DNA from: Siphonodentalium dalli
Taxonomy: Eukaryota > Mollusca > Scaphopoda > Gadilida > Siphonodentaliidae
Assembly: GCA_032622095.1 (NCBI GenBank)
Contig: CP136061.1
Coordinates: forward strand, 129,964,754 to 130,028,753
Reading direction: 5' to 3'
Length of the DNA: 64,000 bases
Below, piece by piece: positions 44,214 through 55,971 of this stretch. Every line of letters begins with the position of its first letter. Within the stretch, counting starts at the first letter, position 1. Below the pieces are notes generated by a model. It did not search any database. It saw nothing but the letters and a program-made list of their open reading frames with translations, and was not told where the DNA came from. A program made the translations under genes and the position numbers.

Positions 44214-45608
44214 TAACTGGTATCCGAAAAATAAATACATCAATGCGTATGTGAATCAAATGCAACTGTATCATTGTTATCGTATTGTACAGACCGCTAT
44301 CGGTATACAGCGCATGTTATCATTAAAAGTTAAGAACAGCCATATAATAGATACCTTTTGTGAATCCCCAAAAAGGCTTCTATGTAGTTCCAGGAACGTG
44401 CAATTCGTTTCGTGAGGAGACCATCGCATTCAGTGTGTTCGTGGAAAGAGCATCTGGCTGGAATGTGGCTCAAGACAGCATTTATAACCCCGTCTACGTT
44501 TCATATAAGGCAACAGATGTCACCGTCGGCGTTCGTTAAGGCGAAACTTTATATTCAAAAATATTCTCAAACGGACCAGTTGCTGTTTAAAACTTCACTA
44601 TTCATTTAACACTTCTTTGATTTCAGTCGGATGTATGGGGCAAGCTGTGGCCATATAGCAGGTAAATCGCCAGCACAGTTCAACGAATCGCGGCGGGACC
44701 CATTGTGACTCACAATAGGAAATTTAAATATTAATACCTACACAGAACAATGAACTAGGTCAACAAGCAAACGGAGCAGTTTGAATTAATTTAATTAAGA
44801 GTTCTAGTTGAATTGATTGAATTTGAACGATCTGGTGGCAGCCCTGATTATACACTGACGATGTGGCATTTCAAACGTTTTATGGTTTGCACAAAACAAG
44901 GGGCTTTGTCTTGGGTTTATTGGGAAAAGGAATGCTTTGCAATTATAAGCTCGGGAATTGCCTACATATATTTGCTTTCATGTATTCAATTGTTTATCAC
45001 CGATGCATGGTCATTTTCAGGGGCGTCTTATAAGGGGCGGTCGCCCCTGCTGTCACCCACCAAGCACATGGCATGCACGTGGGCGATAACGGGCTCTTCT
45101 GTGTCCGATGGATAGGGCAAGAAATATCAGTACATTCAGAATTGTTGTACATGTATCGTAGTGAGATAAAACAAATTTCCATTCTGATATAGCTTGATGT
45201 CAGATTCATCCCCAAAAAAACAGTTGCAGTTGATGTTTGAGTTTTATCGTTTTGGATATGAAGACCTTCGCAGTGTCTAAATGTGCAAATATAAAGTCTA
45301 TAAAAACATCACCACTAAGAAGAACATGGAAAATTAGATAAACTTTTTCTTTATATTCATTATTGATAACTCTCCAATAACGAAATTTCGCGTGTTAAAA
45401 CCATTGTTATATAAACAAAACTGTTACAGAAAATGTCAACAAACATCGCTATTAAGTTATAATAATTATGTTAGTCTAAATTTAATTTTCAGAATATTTT
45501 TATATTGCTTTTACCTTTTCCAATGTTTACCATCAAGTTTTGATTTTAAATATTGTTATCTTATTGGAATACTTGGAAATGCATGATTTGTAATTCGAAT
45601 TTAACAAT
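44214..45608. other. No gene supported
   Basis: A 100-codon plus-strand frame (44813-45115) includes a hydrophobic run (about residues 42-66) but no recognised family. At 45019-45050 a small palindrome 'caggggcg...cgcccctg' has hAT-like tips and may be a solo terminal repeat. Confidence 0.4.
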
Positions 45609-45818
45609 AATGTTTACACACATGGTTTCGATATGTTTACATACATGGTTTCGATATGTTTACACACATGGTTTCGATATGTTTACACACATGGTTTGAT
45701 ATGTTTACACACATGGTTTCGATATGTTTACACACATGGTTTCGATATGTTTACACACATGGTTTCGATATGTTTACACACATGGTTTCGATATGTTTAC
45801 ACACATGGTTTCGATATG
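45609..45818 (+). repeat. 23-bp minisatellite, 9 copies
   Basis: The unit 'atgtttacacacatggtttc' plus 'gat' is repeated nine times, one copy lacking two bases. Identity is near perfect, indicating recent expansion. The frames with repeated YTHG/FTHM peptides simply read it. Confidence 0.97.
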
Positions 45819-46162
45819 CGAAATATCGTTATTTGAGAATTATACAAGAACAAAGCGGATCTATTTTACATGTACTAATTGATGTTATAGTTGTTTCACA
45901 GAGTTTATGTTATTCCGCATGAACCCACTTCGAATGCCGTAAGTCTCTTTAATATTGTGTTCTCCTGGCCAAGAGAATGTCCTACTCTATAATAAGCTGT
46001 GCCCCTTGACATGACACCGAAGCTCCTGGTCTTTCATGATGTAGCCCGATTAAGCACTGCATTTGTAAAACTTAGACCATATAAACAAAAATAGGCGTGA
46101 AAATTGCTGCGACGAGGATTATAGAAATTAACCATTTAAATGAAACCGGCGTGTCGGATTTA
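45819..46162. other. No recognisable feature
   Basis: Spacer between the minisatellite and repeat Y. Confidence 0.4.
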
Positions 46163-46320
46163 AGGGTCAGCGCACGTTTTGCCAAAATGTCCTGGTATTT
46201 CAAATGGATTTTCTCAAAATCTGCCACGAATTTCTTTGTGAAATTTGGTACGAGCGGTTATTGTGACACAGTATTTAAGAACCATAGACGCATTGGATAT
46301 TATAATCTCATTTATTTTAC
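46163..46320 (+). repeat. Interspersed repeat Y, copy 2
   Basis: Direct-orientation partner of 5443-5598, sharing 'cctggtatttcaaa', 'tctttgtgaaatttggtacg' and 'gcattggatattataatctc'. Confidence 0.75.
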
Positions 46321-46484
46321 CTAAGGGAGCCTTTATTCAGCGTCGGAGGGGCTTCGCGCTCATGACATACACTTCCTACTCTTTTATATATATTGATCAT
46401 ATAATTATGCTACTTCAATATATACAAAATTGACAAAACAGATATATAAATATTCTACTTTTGATCTAAATCCAACAAAAAAAC

Positions 46485-46630
46485 ATAATTGTCCAAATAA
46501 TTTCAAGCCATATTTCATCTGAAATTTCCGACTAATGTTATATCCGCTATGAAATTTCCAACTGTTGAACAGTTAGGCCATAGTTGGGTGTGTGAGGGTC
46601 GACACGTGGCTGTCGCCACATCCCAGAGTC
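46485..46630. mobile_element. hAT-like family A relic A8 (right end)
   Basis: 'tatgaaatttccaactgttg', 'aacagttaggccatagttgg' and 'gacacgtggctgtcgccaca' followed by 'tcccag' form the right third of family A. The left part is missing. Confidence 0.6.
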
Positions 46631-47054
46631 CAAGTTTTCTTCGACTTGAACTTGGGCCAAGATTGGCATGATAACCCGGATATTCGGTGTATATTGGTTC
46701 TCAGAATGCTTACTGGATGAGTTAACACACATACATTATTAAAGAGAGTACGAACAATATTTTTTATCCTCACGACAGCATGCAATGAAACTGCGAAAGC
46801 AGGACGCACTAACATGCAGTTTCGACACTGAAACGAACATAAACCATATTAGAGTAAGCTTTTGTGGGCATTCTCCAAATTAACTATATACATGTATATT
46901 TTATTCGAAGCTGTGTTCTATATCAGGAAATGATTAGATCATACCCATGACCCCATTAATACGAGGTTTTTGGTGGACACAATCATATCAACTTTCATTA
47001 GAGGAAGTTTCAACACATCTTGGATTTTGTCAGCCAAGCAAAAATTCCAATGAT

Positions 47055-47125
47055 CCCATGTTATAAAGAGCATCTATGCTGTTGTTTTCCAAAAAGTGGT
47101 AGACAATAAAGAGCGTTCTCAATTA
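47055..47125 (+). repeat. Interspersed repeat I, copy 4
   Basis: 'ataaagagcatctatgctgt' and 'gacaataaagagcgttctca' about 45 bp apart; nearly the same as 56445-56510. Confidence 0.6.
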
Positions 47126-47157
47126 TGTACATGATGTATACTCGTTATCAACGTAAA

Positions 47158-49078
47158 ACTGATGTGTGTTTTTTTGGTGTATTATCGTATAATGCCTGTT
47201 ATATATCTACTATATGTCATATGAATAATGGTGATTACTATGTGTCATACGAATAATGGTGATTACTATGTGTCATACGAATAATGGTGATTACTATTTG
47301 TCATACGAATAATGGTGATTACTATATGTCATACGAATAATGGTGATTACTATGTGTCATACGAATAATGGTGATTACTATATGTCATACGAATAATGGT
47401 GATTACTATATGGCATGCGAATTATTTTTTCGAATACGCTCTTTCATACGAATAATGGTGATTACTATATATCATACGAATAATGGTGATTGCTATATGC
47501 CATACGAATAATGGAGATTGCTATATGGCATAATAATAATAGTGATTGCTATATGGCATAATAATAATGGTGATTGCTATATGGCATAAGAATAATGGTG
47601 ATTGCTATATGGCATAAAAATAATGGTGATTGCTATGAGGCATAAGAATAATGGTGATTGATATATGGCATAAAAATAATGGTGATTGCTATGACATACG
47701 AATAATGGTGATTGATATATGACATACGAATAATGGTGATTGCTATATGGCATAATAATAATGGTGATTGCTATATGACATACGAAACTGATGCGTGTTT
47801 TTGGTGTATTATCGTATAATGCCTGTTATATATCTACTATATGTCATACGAATAATGGTGATTACTATATATCATACGAATAATGGCGATTAACATATGT
47901 CTTACGAATAATGGTGATTACTATATCTCATACGAATAATGGTGATTACTAATATATCATACGAATAATGGTGATTACTATATGTCATACGAATAATGGT
48001 GATTACTATATGTCATACGAATAATGGTGATTACTATATGTCATACGAATTATGGTGATTACTATATGTCATACGAATAATGGTGAATACTATATGTCAT
48101 ACGAATAATGGTGATTACTACGAATTAAATTGTTTAGAAATTTTAATTGCTCAAATTCTCTCCAAATCATACGACATAAGAGAACAAAACAAAAAGCGTG
48201 AAATAAAATAAAATTACGGGGAAAAAAGGTTGTGGGTTGCCAGGTCGGTGGTTGGTGCACCAGCAGGTCGTGAACCATTATCCCGGTACGATAGGCTACG
48301 CCCAACACGTCGCAAGTGATTGCTATATGGCATACGAATAATGGTGATTGCTATATGGCATAATAATAATGGTGATTGCTATATGGCATAATAATAATGG
48401 TGATTGCTATATGGCATAAGAATAATGGTGATTGCTATATGGCATAAGAATAATGAGTGATTGCTATATGGCATAATACTAATGGTGATTTCTATAATTA
48501 TGGCATAAGAATAATGGTGAATGCTATATGGCATAAGAATAATGATGATTGCTATATGGCATAATACTAATGGTGATTGCTATAATTATAGCATAAGAAT
48601 AATGATGATTGCTATATGGCATAATAATAATAATGGTGATTGCTATATGGCATAAGAATAATGGTGATTGCTATATGGCATAAGAATAATGTTGATTGCT
48701 ATATGGCATAAGAATAATGGTGATTGCTATATGGCATAAGAATAATAGTGATTGCTATATGGCATAATATTAATGGTGATTGCTATAATTATGGCATAAG
48801 AATAATGGTGAATGCTATATGGCATAATAATAATAATGATGATTGCTATATGACATAAGAATAATTATGATTGCTATAATTATGGCATCATAATAATGGT
48901 GAATGATATATGGCATAAGAATAATGGTGATTGCTATAATTATGGCATAAGAATAATGATGATTGCTATATGGCATAACAATAATGGTGTTTTTGCTATA
49001 TGGCATAAAATTAATGATGATTGCTATGTGGCATAAGAATAATGTGATTGCTATGACATACGAATAATGGTGATTGCA
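47158..49078. repeat. 28-bp satellite array (two variant blocks)
   Basis: About 60 units of 28 bp. The first block is built of 'catacgaataatggtgatta' + 'ctatatgt'; the second of 'cataagaataatggtgattg' + 'ctatatgg'. A 65-bp leader (gtgtattatcgtataatgcc) occurs at 47170 and again at 47800, so about 630 bp were duplicated as a block. Unrelated DNA of about 190 bp interrupts at 48120-48310. The array is AT-rich and reads as short frames of repeated peptides, none a gene. Confidence 0.95.
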
Positions 49079-49144
49079 AGTATTATTTTGCCTGCATGGT
49101 AAGCTGAAAATTAACTTTTGAGTAATTTGCCTTCATATAATCGG

Positions 49145-49275
49145 ACCTTCGTAGCATTGGGTTTTCGGAGTATTGGCCCTTCGTACTATGGGACTTTCGT
49201 AGTATTGGACATTTGAAGTATTGGCCATTCTAGTATTGGACCTTCGGATTATTGAACCGTCCGAGTATCGGACCT
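49145..49275. repeat. 16-bp minisatellite, about 8 copies
   Basis: Units of the type 'accttcgtagtattgg' repeated with drift: tcggagtattgg, ttcgtactatggg, ttgaagtattgg, ttcggattattga. Confidence 0.85.
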
Positions 49276-49770
49276 CGGAATACAGGGATGTTTTTAAAAA
49301 GGTTTTCTAGCTGGAGTTGCGCAAACGGTTATTGACATTATGTCAACAATGACGTTAGCGAAAGACAGTTTCGACGCTTGGTGCGTGGTTAGGATTTCAA
49401 GGTGGTCTAAAAGTTCTGGAGTAGCATTTCCATATATGGAAATCATGAATATTCAAAAGCTCCATCTATGACAATTTTTCTCCATAACTTTGACCTGTAG
49501 CACTAAAACCACGGAACAGGTGCTGGATGAATCCCTTAAACCACGTAACGGGACTGGGTGAATCCAATACGGTCGCAACTCAGTGATCTCGATTATTACG
49601 TTGTTCTTATAATATTTCTTTCGCATTTTGTGTCCAAGGGTATATTATAGGCCTAATTTGAATTACCTTATCAGACAATACTCGAGATCTGTATTCAATA
49701 TTATTGTGTGGTCTATATGTTACATAAAGTCTTATTCTAGACATACGGAATTTGGAAAATAAAACGTAAG
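49276..49770. other. No recognisable feature
   Basis: Unique spacer between the minisatellite and K2. Confidence 0.4.
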
Positions 49771-49778
49771 CATTGCGC

Positions 49779-49942
49779 AATAAATATAGGATCTACAACG
49801 AGTCCCCAGTTTATAGCGGAATTTACTGGACGAGTTTTTGTAAATTCCGATATAAACTGGGGACGAGTTGTAGATTCTATTTATTATATGATCCAAAACC
49901 TCGACAAAACATACTTAAATCAAGAAGTGGACGCGAAACTAA
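49779..49942. mobile_element. Foldback element K2, left part
   Basis: The hairpin at 49779-49883 pairs 'aataaatataggatctacaa', 'cgagtccccagtttatag' with the inverse (aactggggacgagttgtaga, ttctatttatt). The following 'aaaacatacttaaatca' and 'gaaactaa' are shared with K1. It lacks K1's inner 'aggtctggac' palindrome. K2 is split by J at TAA (49940-49942). Confidence 0.85.
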
Positions 49943-50389
49943 TAGAGGAGCGGCCAAATGCCAAAAGTGGTCGGTTGAAATCAACTTTTTCTGGAAGGTA
50001 AATCTATATCATTTATGAAAATGATTCTTGGCCTTGCCGGAATTGGTGGCAGCTATGTATGGTAAGACCATTTGTGAAGGTACCCTACCGAAAAATTAGT
50101 CTGTTTTCAACGGTGGACCAGCTATACACAATTGGTTAAAAGTTAAGCACATCACCAAAAACAGAACGTTCTATCTGTTATTATGGGGTACATGGTGATA
50201 CTAGATTGGAACGTTCTTATTTTTTCTGGTTTGTTTGAGATTTCACGACGTCATTGTAGAGAATGTAACGTTATGCGTCAAAACATTATGACGATTCAGA
50301 GAAACTGTCGCCCGTCAACTCTGTACAAAACTAGCACGCTCAACCTAGCTTAACATGTCATATATGTTTGGAAAGACTGAAGTATTTGC

Positions 50390-51410
50390 TACCGGGGGTA
50401 TTAACTTTATTATCGTAACCCCACAAAGTTTGTAATGATATGCACAAACTTAACCCTCCCCCAATGTCATAAAAAGCTGAGTATAGCCATCGCCGGGGAT
50501 TGGATCCCAGAATGATACAGAATGATAGTGTAGAACACACATAACAATTGTAAAATGTGAATTTCCAACCATATTCACCATTAGAAGAGCATAAAAATCC
50601 AAGATGGCGTCCAATATGGCGGTCAGTTTTTATTTTAAGACTTTGTGAAGCGACATACGAAAAATCCCGAAAAGGAACGTCCCCAGTGGTAAAATCTATA
50701 TTATTGTAATGATTACATAGAACAACATTTCATATAAAACATTAATTTGACCATTACATCTTTTCAATTGGTAAACTAACAGGTAAAAATGTATACCTCC
50801 ATCCAATGTCGTAAAATTCGAAATAGAGTTATCGCCTGGGATTGGAAACACGAGCGATAGCATTATGCGCAGTATTTTGTTTTATTTTATGTAAAACATA
50901 CATACGAAGTGACAGGTATGCATTTCCATCCATATTCACTATTAGAAGAGTGTGAAACAGCAAGATGGCGTCCAATATGGCGTCCAATTTTAATTGTACC
51001 AATTAGCGAACGGACATACGAACGAACTATAAAGGGGACGTCCCCTGTGGCATATTGTATACCATTGAAGTGACTACATAGACGATGGTTCATTTGGTAC
51101 AGTAGTTTCACCATTAGTCCATCTTATCAGTTCGAGAATTAGTAAACAAAAACTTAACCACCACCCAGTCACAAACGTCCACATAATGGCGTCACTTGTG
51201 ACTATAGTCCAGAATGCAAAGAATTAAGCAAATCGTTCGGAAATACTTTGTGTTGAATGTGTTCAATACAACGAAGAAACATAAAATGTTTAATTTGCAT
51301 CCACATCTGGTCTTAGGAAACAACAAAAATCCAAGATGACGCACAACATGATGGCTAATTATAATGTCAACACGCTGCGAACAATGAATACGAAAGCCGG
51401 TCAAAATGTA
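50390..51410. repeat. ~330-bp subrepeats in the left arm of J
   Basis: Three units begin near 50440, 50790 and 51140, each ordered: 'aacttaaccctccccc'-type start, 'gcctgggattgga'-type block, 'catattcac(c/t)attagaag', 'caagatggcgtccaatatgg', 'aaaggaacgtccccagtgg'. The third unit is degraded (ccaagatgacgcacaacatg). Confidence 0.8.
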
Positions 51411-53639
51411 TCATACGGCAGGTTCCAAATGTCACACCCTTAGCTATGAAGCAGGTTTGACGCCAGGATTAATACTGGATGGAAATTTGCATTTCTTGAA
51501 TGTTTAGGTTGTTTTGTTTAGCAATTATCAGGAACTTTATATCAAATATTTGGAGAAAGACAAACCAACCAAAATAAAAAACGCTTAGCGAAATTCCGAG
51601 AATGACTTAAATAGTTTAATTTGCCGGATCGTGTATCGTGTATCGATCTCCAATGCGCATTTGACCATTGTTTGACACATTTGATGTCATTTTGAGACGT
51701 TAGGTAAGTAAAGCATTAACAATATGTAGACAACTGGTAATAATAGAGGATGGTCATTAACCGTTACAAATAATCACGCACTCGATGTGGTACGAAGTGA
51801 TGATGTAATGGTCAATGCTAACATATGACTATCATTAATATATTTGTGACATTCTTGAATGTGCAGCCCACCTTAACATGTCCTTTTGAATGTCCACCAA
51901 CATTTTCAGAGAGCCTTGCGACAGTTTTGGCCAAATGAAACATTGAATAACAGAATCACCATGTGCTGTTATATTATATGCAGTAACGCAAAAAACAAAA
52001 ATGGCATTCATTTTGAAATCCAGCAAATAAGATATCTAATCGATCTCTGGTTTTGGCAAAGTGGGATATGAGTCCACGAGCAATCAGTGTTCACACATCA
52101 TAGTCATTGCTTATTAACGTAACACGAGATTCATCATCGCACACTCACAGAAAATGATCTTTAATGACATAGCATGGGACCACAATGTCCATTTAATGTA
52201 ATCCGCGTAAAAATAGGTTATAAAAAGGCATTATAGTGATCGAGAGGTTACTGCTTTGTATAATCGTCCACATTTCGGCTCATAGCCAAATAAGAGAACA
52301 ATGCCGCATACATATACATATATGTTCTCGCCACATGTTGCTTGAACATACATGTGTATGTTCTTCTGTACATTGCTATTTTAGAACAGAAGATATTGAG
52401 TTTTCGGGCCAGACTAATTGAAATTGAATCTTCTATATCTCGGGCGGATATCATATCTGTATTAGTTCTTATGGACGTGGGTCCGGACTACATATATAGT
52501 AATATCTCCAATGCTAATACATTTTATTGATACATAGGTGATAGTGCGATAATCTCCACTGAATATGCACGTTGGTGTTGCATTTATGATTTCCGTTAGA
52601 TCATCATAAGTTATAATCATAATCACGCAACACACTAGCAAACCAGAATGTCACTAAAAAGTTGTGTTATCCACGGTACTTTTGAGTTTGGTGTCATTTG
52701 AAGTGGATAAAATGGTGAGTAATGAAGAACTGGAGGCTAGTAGCAAATATAAACACAATTGAAATGGCAACATGCATAAGGCAATTCACAATAAACAGTA
52801 GTCATTAGTCTTGATATATAGATTCAGGTTGTGTGTATGGTTTGGTCTATGGCGATTTAGGCCATATCACGACATACATTGTATTCTTATGGGTGGCGGA
52901 AAGACAGCGCCGATCTTATATATTCAGAATTCGGAATCAATATATTCAGTCCATACATAAGCCGCCTACCCCCAAACTGGCAGATATAGTCTAAAGTTAT
53001 TTTCAACATGGACCTCGTATCAGTGTTGCTGATCGGGATTCATAACACCTTCGTCGTCGATCTATAGTGTTTTAGTGGGATACAAGTAACTGAGTGTAAG
53101 TCAGAGTGATGTAATCAACTAAATATCACTGGCATATAGTGTTGTGTTCGTGTTCACCCAGTAGAGTCATTTGCTTTTCTCAAGGAAAACTGGACATGCC
53201 ATGCTCAAGTGCCCATTGCTGTAAATGAATAGGTTCACATTGTATGACTCATATTCAATGAAAATGTGGGAATTATAAATGTATTTCTCACATCCATCTG
53301 TCTCTATGTCTCTATAAACATGTCGTCACTGGAGTCATGTTTGACCTTTAGTCACTGAACGTTAATTGAATGGTTGGCTATCAGAGCCATGTAGTTTTCA
53401 TGATTGATAGAAGCAAATGTTGCTCATCTTTATGAAGATAACATATATGTTAATGTTATTCCATTCGAAAATATTATTATTGAAAAGTTAACATATCGAC
53501 TACCTGCACTAGAGCGAACAAACAAACCATTTGAACGGTTGTTGAAAACGTCTGGCACTTCAACAACAAATCCAACGCAAAGCATCACAAAAGGACGTAT
53601 CTTCTCTGGCTGTTGTACTTCTTCTCCAAATTGAAGTGA
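51411..53639. other. Core of J
   Basis: AT-rich; no domain-bearing frame. Positions 52890-52980 hold a relative of the 3' hairpin at 32518. A short hairpin 'gaacatacatgtgtatgttc' lies at 52345. Confidence 0.5.
52890..52985 (+). mobile_element. Second copy of the GGGGGTAGC hairpin tail
   Basis: 'gggtggcggaaagacagcgc' and 'ccgcctacccccaaactgg' match 32520-32566, but about 45 bp (ttatatattcagaattcgga) are inserted at the loop. Confidence 0.5.
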
Positions 53640-55040
53640 CATCCATATTATAGGATGCCATCTTGTATTTTGAGATCCATCTGATAGCGAGTGTGGTTCT
53701 CACATAATTATGCCGAACAAAATGACATCTACAACTGCGCATTTGTTGTTTTATTCTTGGTTACGATTCTCAAAGGTACCTTTGTGCGCAATGTTATAAC
53801 TTTAGAGATGAAGAATTTTGAGTTTTGTGTTTATTATTTCGCAAATTATAAGATAATTATGTTAATGACAGAACTACTATTTCATTCGACTAATGTAATG
53901 AAATGAATGTAATGAATCGCCACAATATATATATATACCCTTGGAGACGTCATTTGTCCTGTTTTTCCGTATATGTTTTCACGAAGTGTTATAAATTCGA
54001 GACATTTAATAATGGAAACCCACATTGTAGCTAATATATCGCATAAGTAATACCATATGAGACGTTCTTTGTCCACATATCTTATTAGTTGTTCACAAAG
54101 TGTTGACATTAAACTTAACTGCCACGTTGGCCGTAATTGTGGCGCAATAGTGGATGTGACTTAAAACTTTTTGTTTCTCTATCGTACTCAGCACAAATGA
54201 AATCCAAAATGTATGATCATTTCTTTTTGACCTGTACTACAATCTCCAGTGGCTCATTTGTGTGGAAGTTTGCGACTGTAGGGGCGGTTAAGTTTTTTGT
54301 CTAATTATTTCATCAATTGATAATATGGATCAATGGTGAATCTAATGTTTGATATGAAATATTCTATATAGTCAGTACAATGATATATAATATACCACTG
54401 GGGACGTTCCTTTTCTGAATTTGTCGTATGCCCGTTCACTAAGTCTTGAAATTAAATTGGCCGCCATATTGAACGCCATCTTGGATTATGATACTCTTCA
54501 AACAACAAATCTGGATGGCAATTTTCTCTTGCCAATTTGCATGTGTATTCTACATTAAATAAAACAAAATACTGCACATTATGCGATCATTCGTTCCAAT
54601 CCCAGGCGACAACTTTAGTTAGAAATTTATGACATTGAACGGCGGAATAAATATTGGACTATTATTTTACCAATTGATAAGATGTATTATTGGTGAAACT
54701 AATGTTTCATATGACATGCCATTTTATATGGTCATTAAAATAGTATACATTTTACCACTGGAGACGTTCCTTTTCTGGAATTTTCGTATGTCGCTTCACT
54801 AAGTCCTAACTTAACAACTCAATGCCATATTGGACGCCATCTTGGAGTTTGATACTCATCTAATAGTGAATATGGTTGGAAATTTGCATTTTACACTTGT
54901 TTTGTGTGTTCTACACTAAATAAAAGGAAATACTACGCACTATTTTATCATTTTGGGATCCAATCCTCGGCGATGGCTATACTTAGCTTTTTATGACATT
55001 GGGGGAGGGTTAAGTTTTTGCCTATTATTGCAATATTTAT
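53640..55040. repeat. ~330-bp subrepeats in the right arm of J (inverse)
   Basis: Units end near 53662, 54486 and 54846 with 'gccatattggacgccatctt'-type words, preceded by 'ccactgg(g/a)gacgttcctttt' and followed by 'aataaaa(c/g)(a/g)aaatact' and 'ccaatccc(a/t)(g/c)gcga'. They are the inverse of the left-arm units. Confidence 0.8.
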
Positions 55041-55554
55041 AGGATCAGGAAAATAAAGTTAATACCGCCCGGTAGAAAATATGCCAGTCTTTCCAAACAT
55101 ATATGACAAGATAAGCTCAATCCAGCGGGCTAGTTTTGTACAGAGTTGACGGGCGACAGTTACTCTGAATCGTCATGATGTTTTGACGCAGAACGTTACA
55201 TTCTCCACCATGACGTCGTGAAATCTCAAACAAACCAGAAAAAATAAGAACTTCCGATCTAGTATCACCATGTACCCCATAACAACAAATAAAACGTTCT
55301 GTTTTTGATGATGTGCTTAACTTTTAACCAATTGTGTATAGCTGGACAACCGCTGAAAACAGGCTAATTTTTCGGTAGGGTACCTTCACAAATAGTCTTA
55401 CCATACATAGCTGCCACCAATTCCGGTAAGGCCAAGAATCATTTTCATAAATGAGATATATTTACCATCCAGAAAAAGTTGGTTTCAACTTGTTCTACCG
55501 AGGGTAGGGGTATCTCGAAAACTAAGGGCCTTTTTGGATTTGGCCGCTCCTCTA

Positions 55555-55612
55555 TAAGATCGGCTTCTATAAGGCATGCGACGACGTTTCACGTAACTGT
55601 GCGTTGTTCGGT
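55555..55612. mobile_element. Foldback element K2, right part
   Basis: 'taagatcggcttctataagg', 'catgcgacgacgtttcacgt', 'gcgttgttcgg' continue K2 after J and supply the empty site of L. Repeat I follows directly. Confidence 0.75.
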
Positions 55613-55617
55613 AGGAT

Positions 55618-55740
55618 CATATAATAAAGAGCGTTCATTGTTAGTCTATTTCTGATATGGTAGAATAAAGAGCGTTTCTTTCACTTTGCGAAAAATATAA
55701 AACGACTATAAAATAGCTATGATTTTGTCAAGTATATATT
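55618..55740 (+). repeat. Interspersed repeat I, copy 5
   Basis: 'ataataaagagcgttcattg', 'ttctgatatggtagaataaa', 'gagcgtttctttcactttgc', closest to copy 2 at 23290. Confidence 0.68.
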
Positions 55741-55753
55741 TGGTGCATACCCT

Positions 55754-55971
55754 TTAATGACTGTTTAAAGTTGGTGTTTTGCACAAACACTGTGACAATG
55801 TATTCTCTTATATATGCGAGTATCTCGTAGTATAGGGAGCCTCGCATATATAGGAGTATGCATTGGCCTAACAATATTTACCTTCACCGTGTTGGAGACT
55901 CATACATAAGAGAATGCACTGGTACATGGTCTTTAATGCTGCATCAGCGCAGCTCCCGCCATGGAAGGGTT
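55754..55971. mobile_element. Paired-hairpin TTAA element D7
   Basis: The right tip 'cagctcccgccatggaaggg' is followed by TTTTAA; the left tip is degraded (ttaatgactg). Hairpin 1 (55795-55868) is clear (ctcttatatatgcgagtatc / ctcgcatatataggagtatg); hairpin 2 has lost its left arm (gttggagactcatacataag). Confidence 0.78.

Larger units (their letters stand above)
49943..55554. mobile_element. Giant inverted-repeat element J (5.6 kb, TSD TAA) nested in K2
   Basis: The tips 'tagaggagcggccaaa' and 'tttggccgctcctcta' are perfect inverses; TAA flanks at 49940-49942 and 55555-55557 match an uninterrupted K1 (gaaactaacattggcttct). The arms are about 1.4-1.9 kb (49943-51410 and 53640-55554) with colinear inverse similarity throughout. 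Each arm is itself built of three or so ~330-bp subrepeats containing 'ccaagatggcgtccaatatg', 'ggaacgtcccc(a/t)g', 'ccaatcccaggcg' and a 'ttaaccctcccc(c)aatgt' block. The 2.2-kb core has no transposase ORF. The 3-bp TAA duplication fits PIF/Harbinger, but the class is inference. Confidence 0.9.

Noticed and set aside
44813-45115. 100-codon frame with a hydrophobic segment as a membrane protein
   Set aside because: One hydrophobic run is expected by chance in AT-rich DNA; no family similarity is recognised.
45633-45922. Frames with repeated THGF/HMVS peptides
   Set aside because: Pure reading of the 23-bp minisatellite.
47158-49078. CRISPR-like regular repeat array
   Set aside because: Units are contiguous 28-mers without unique spacers and the context is eukaryotic, so this is a satellite.
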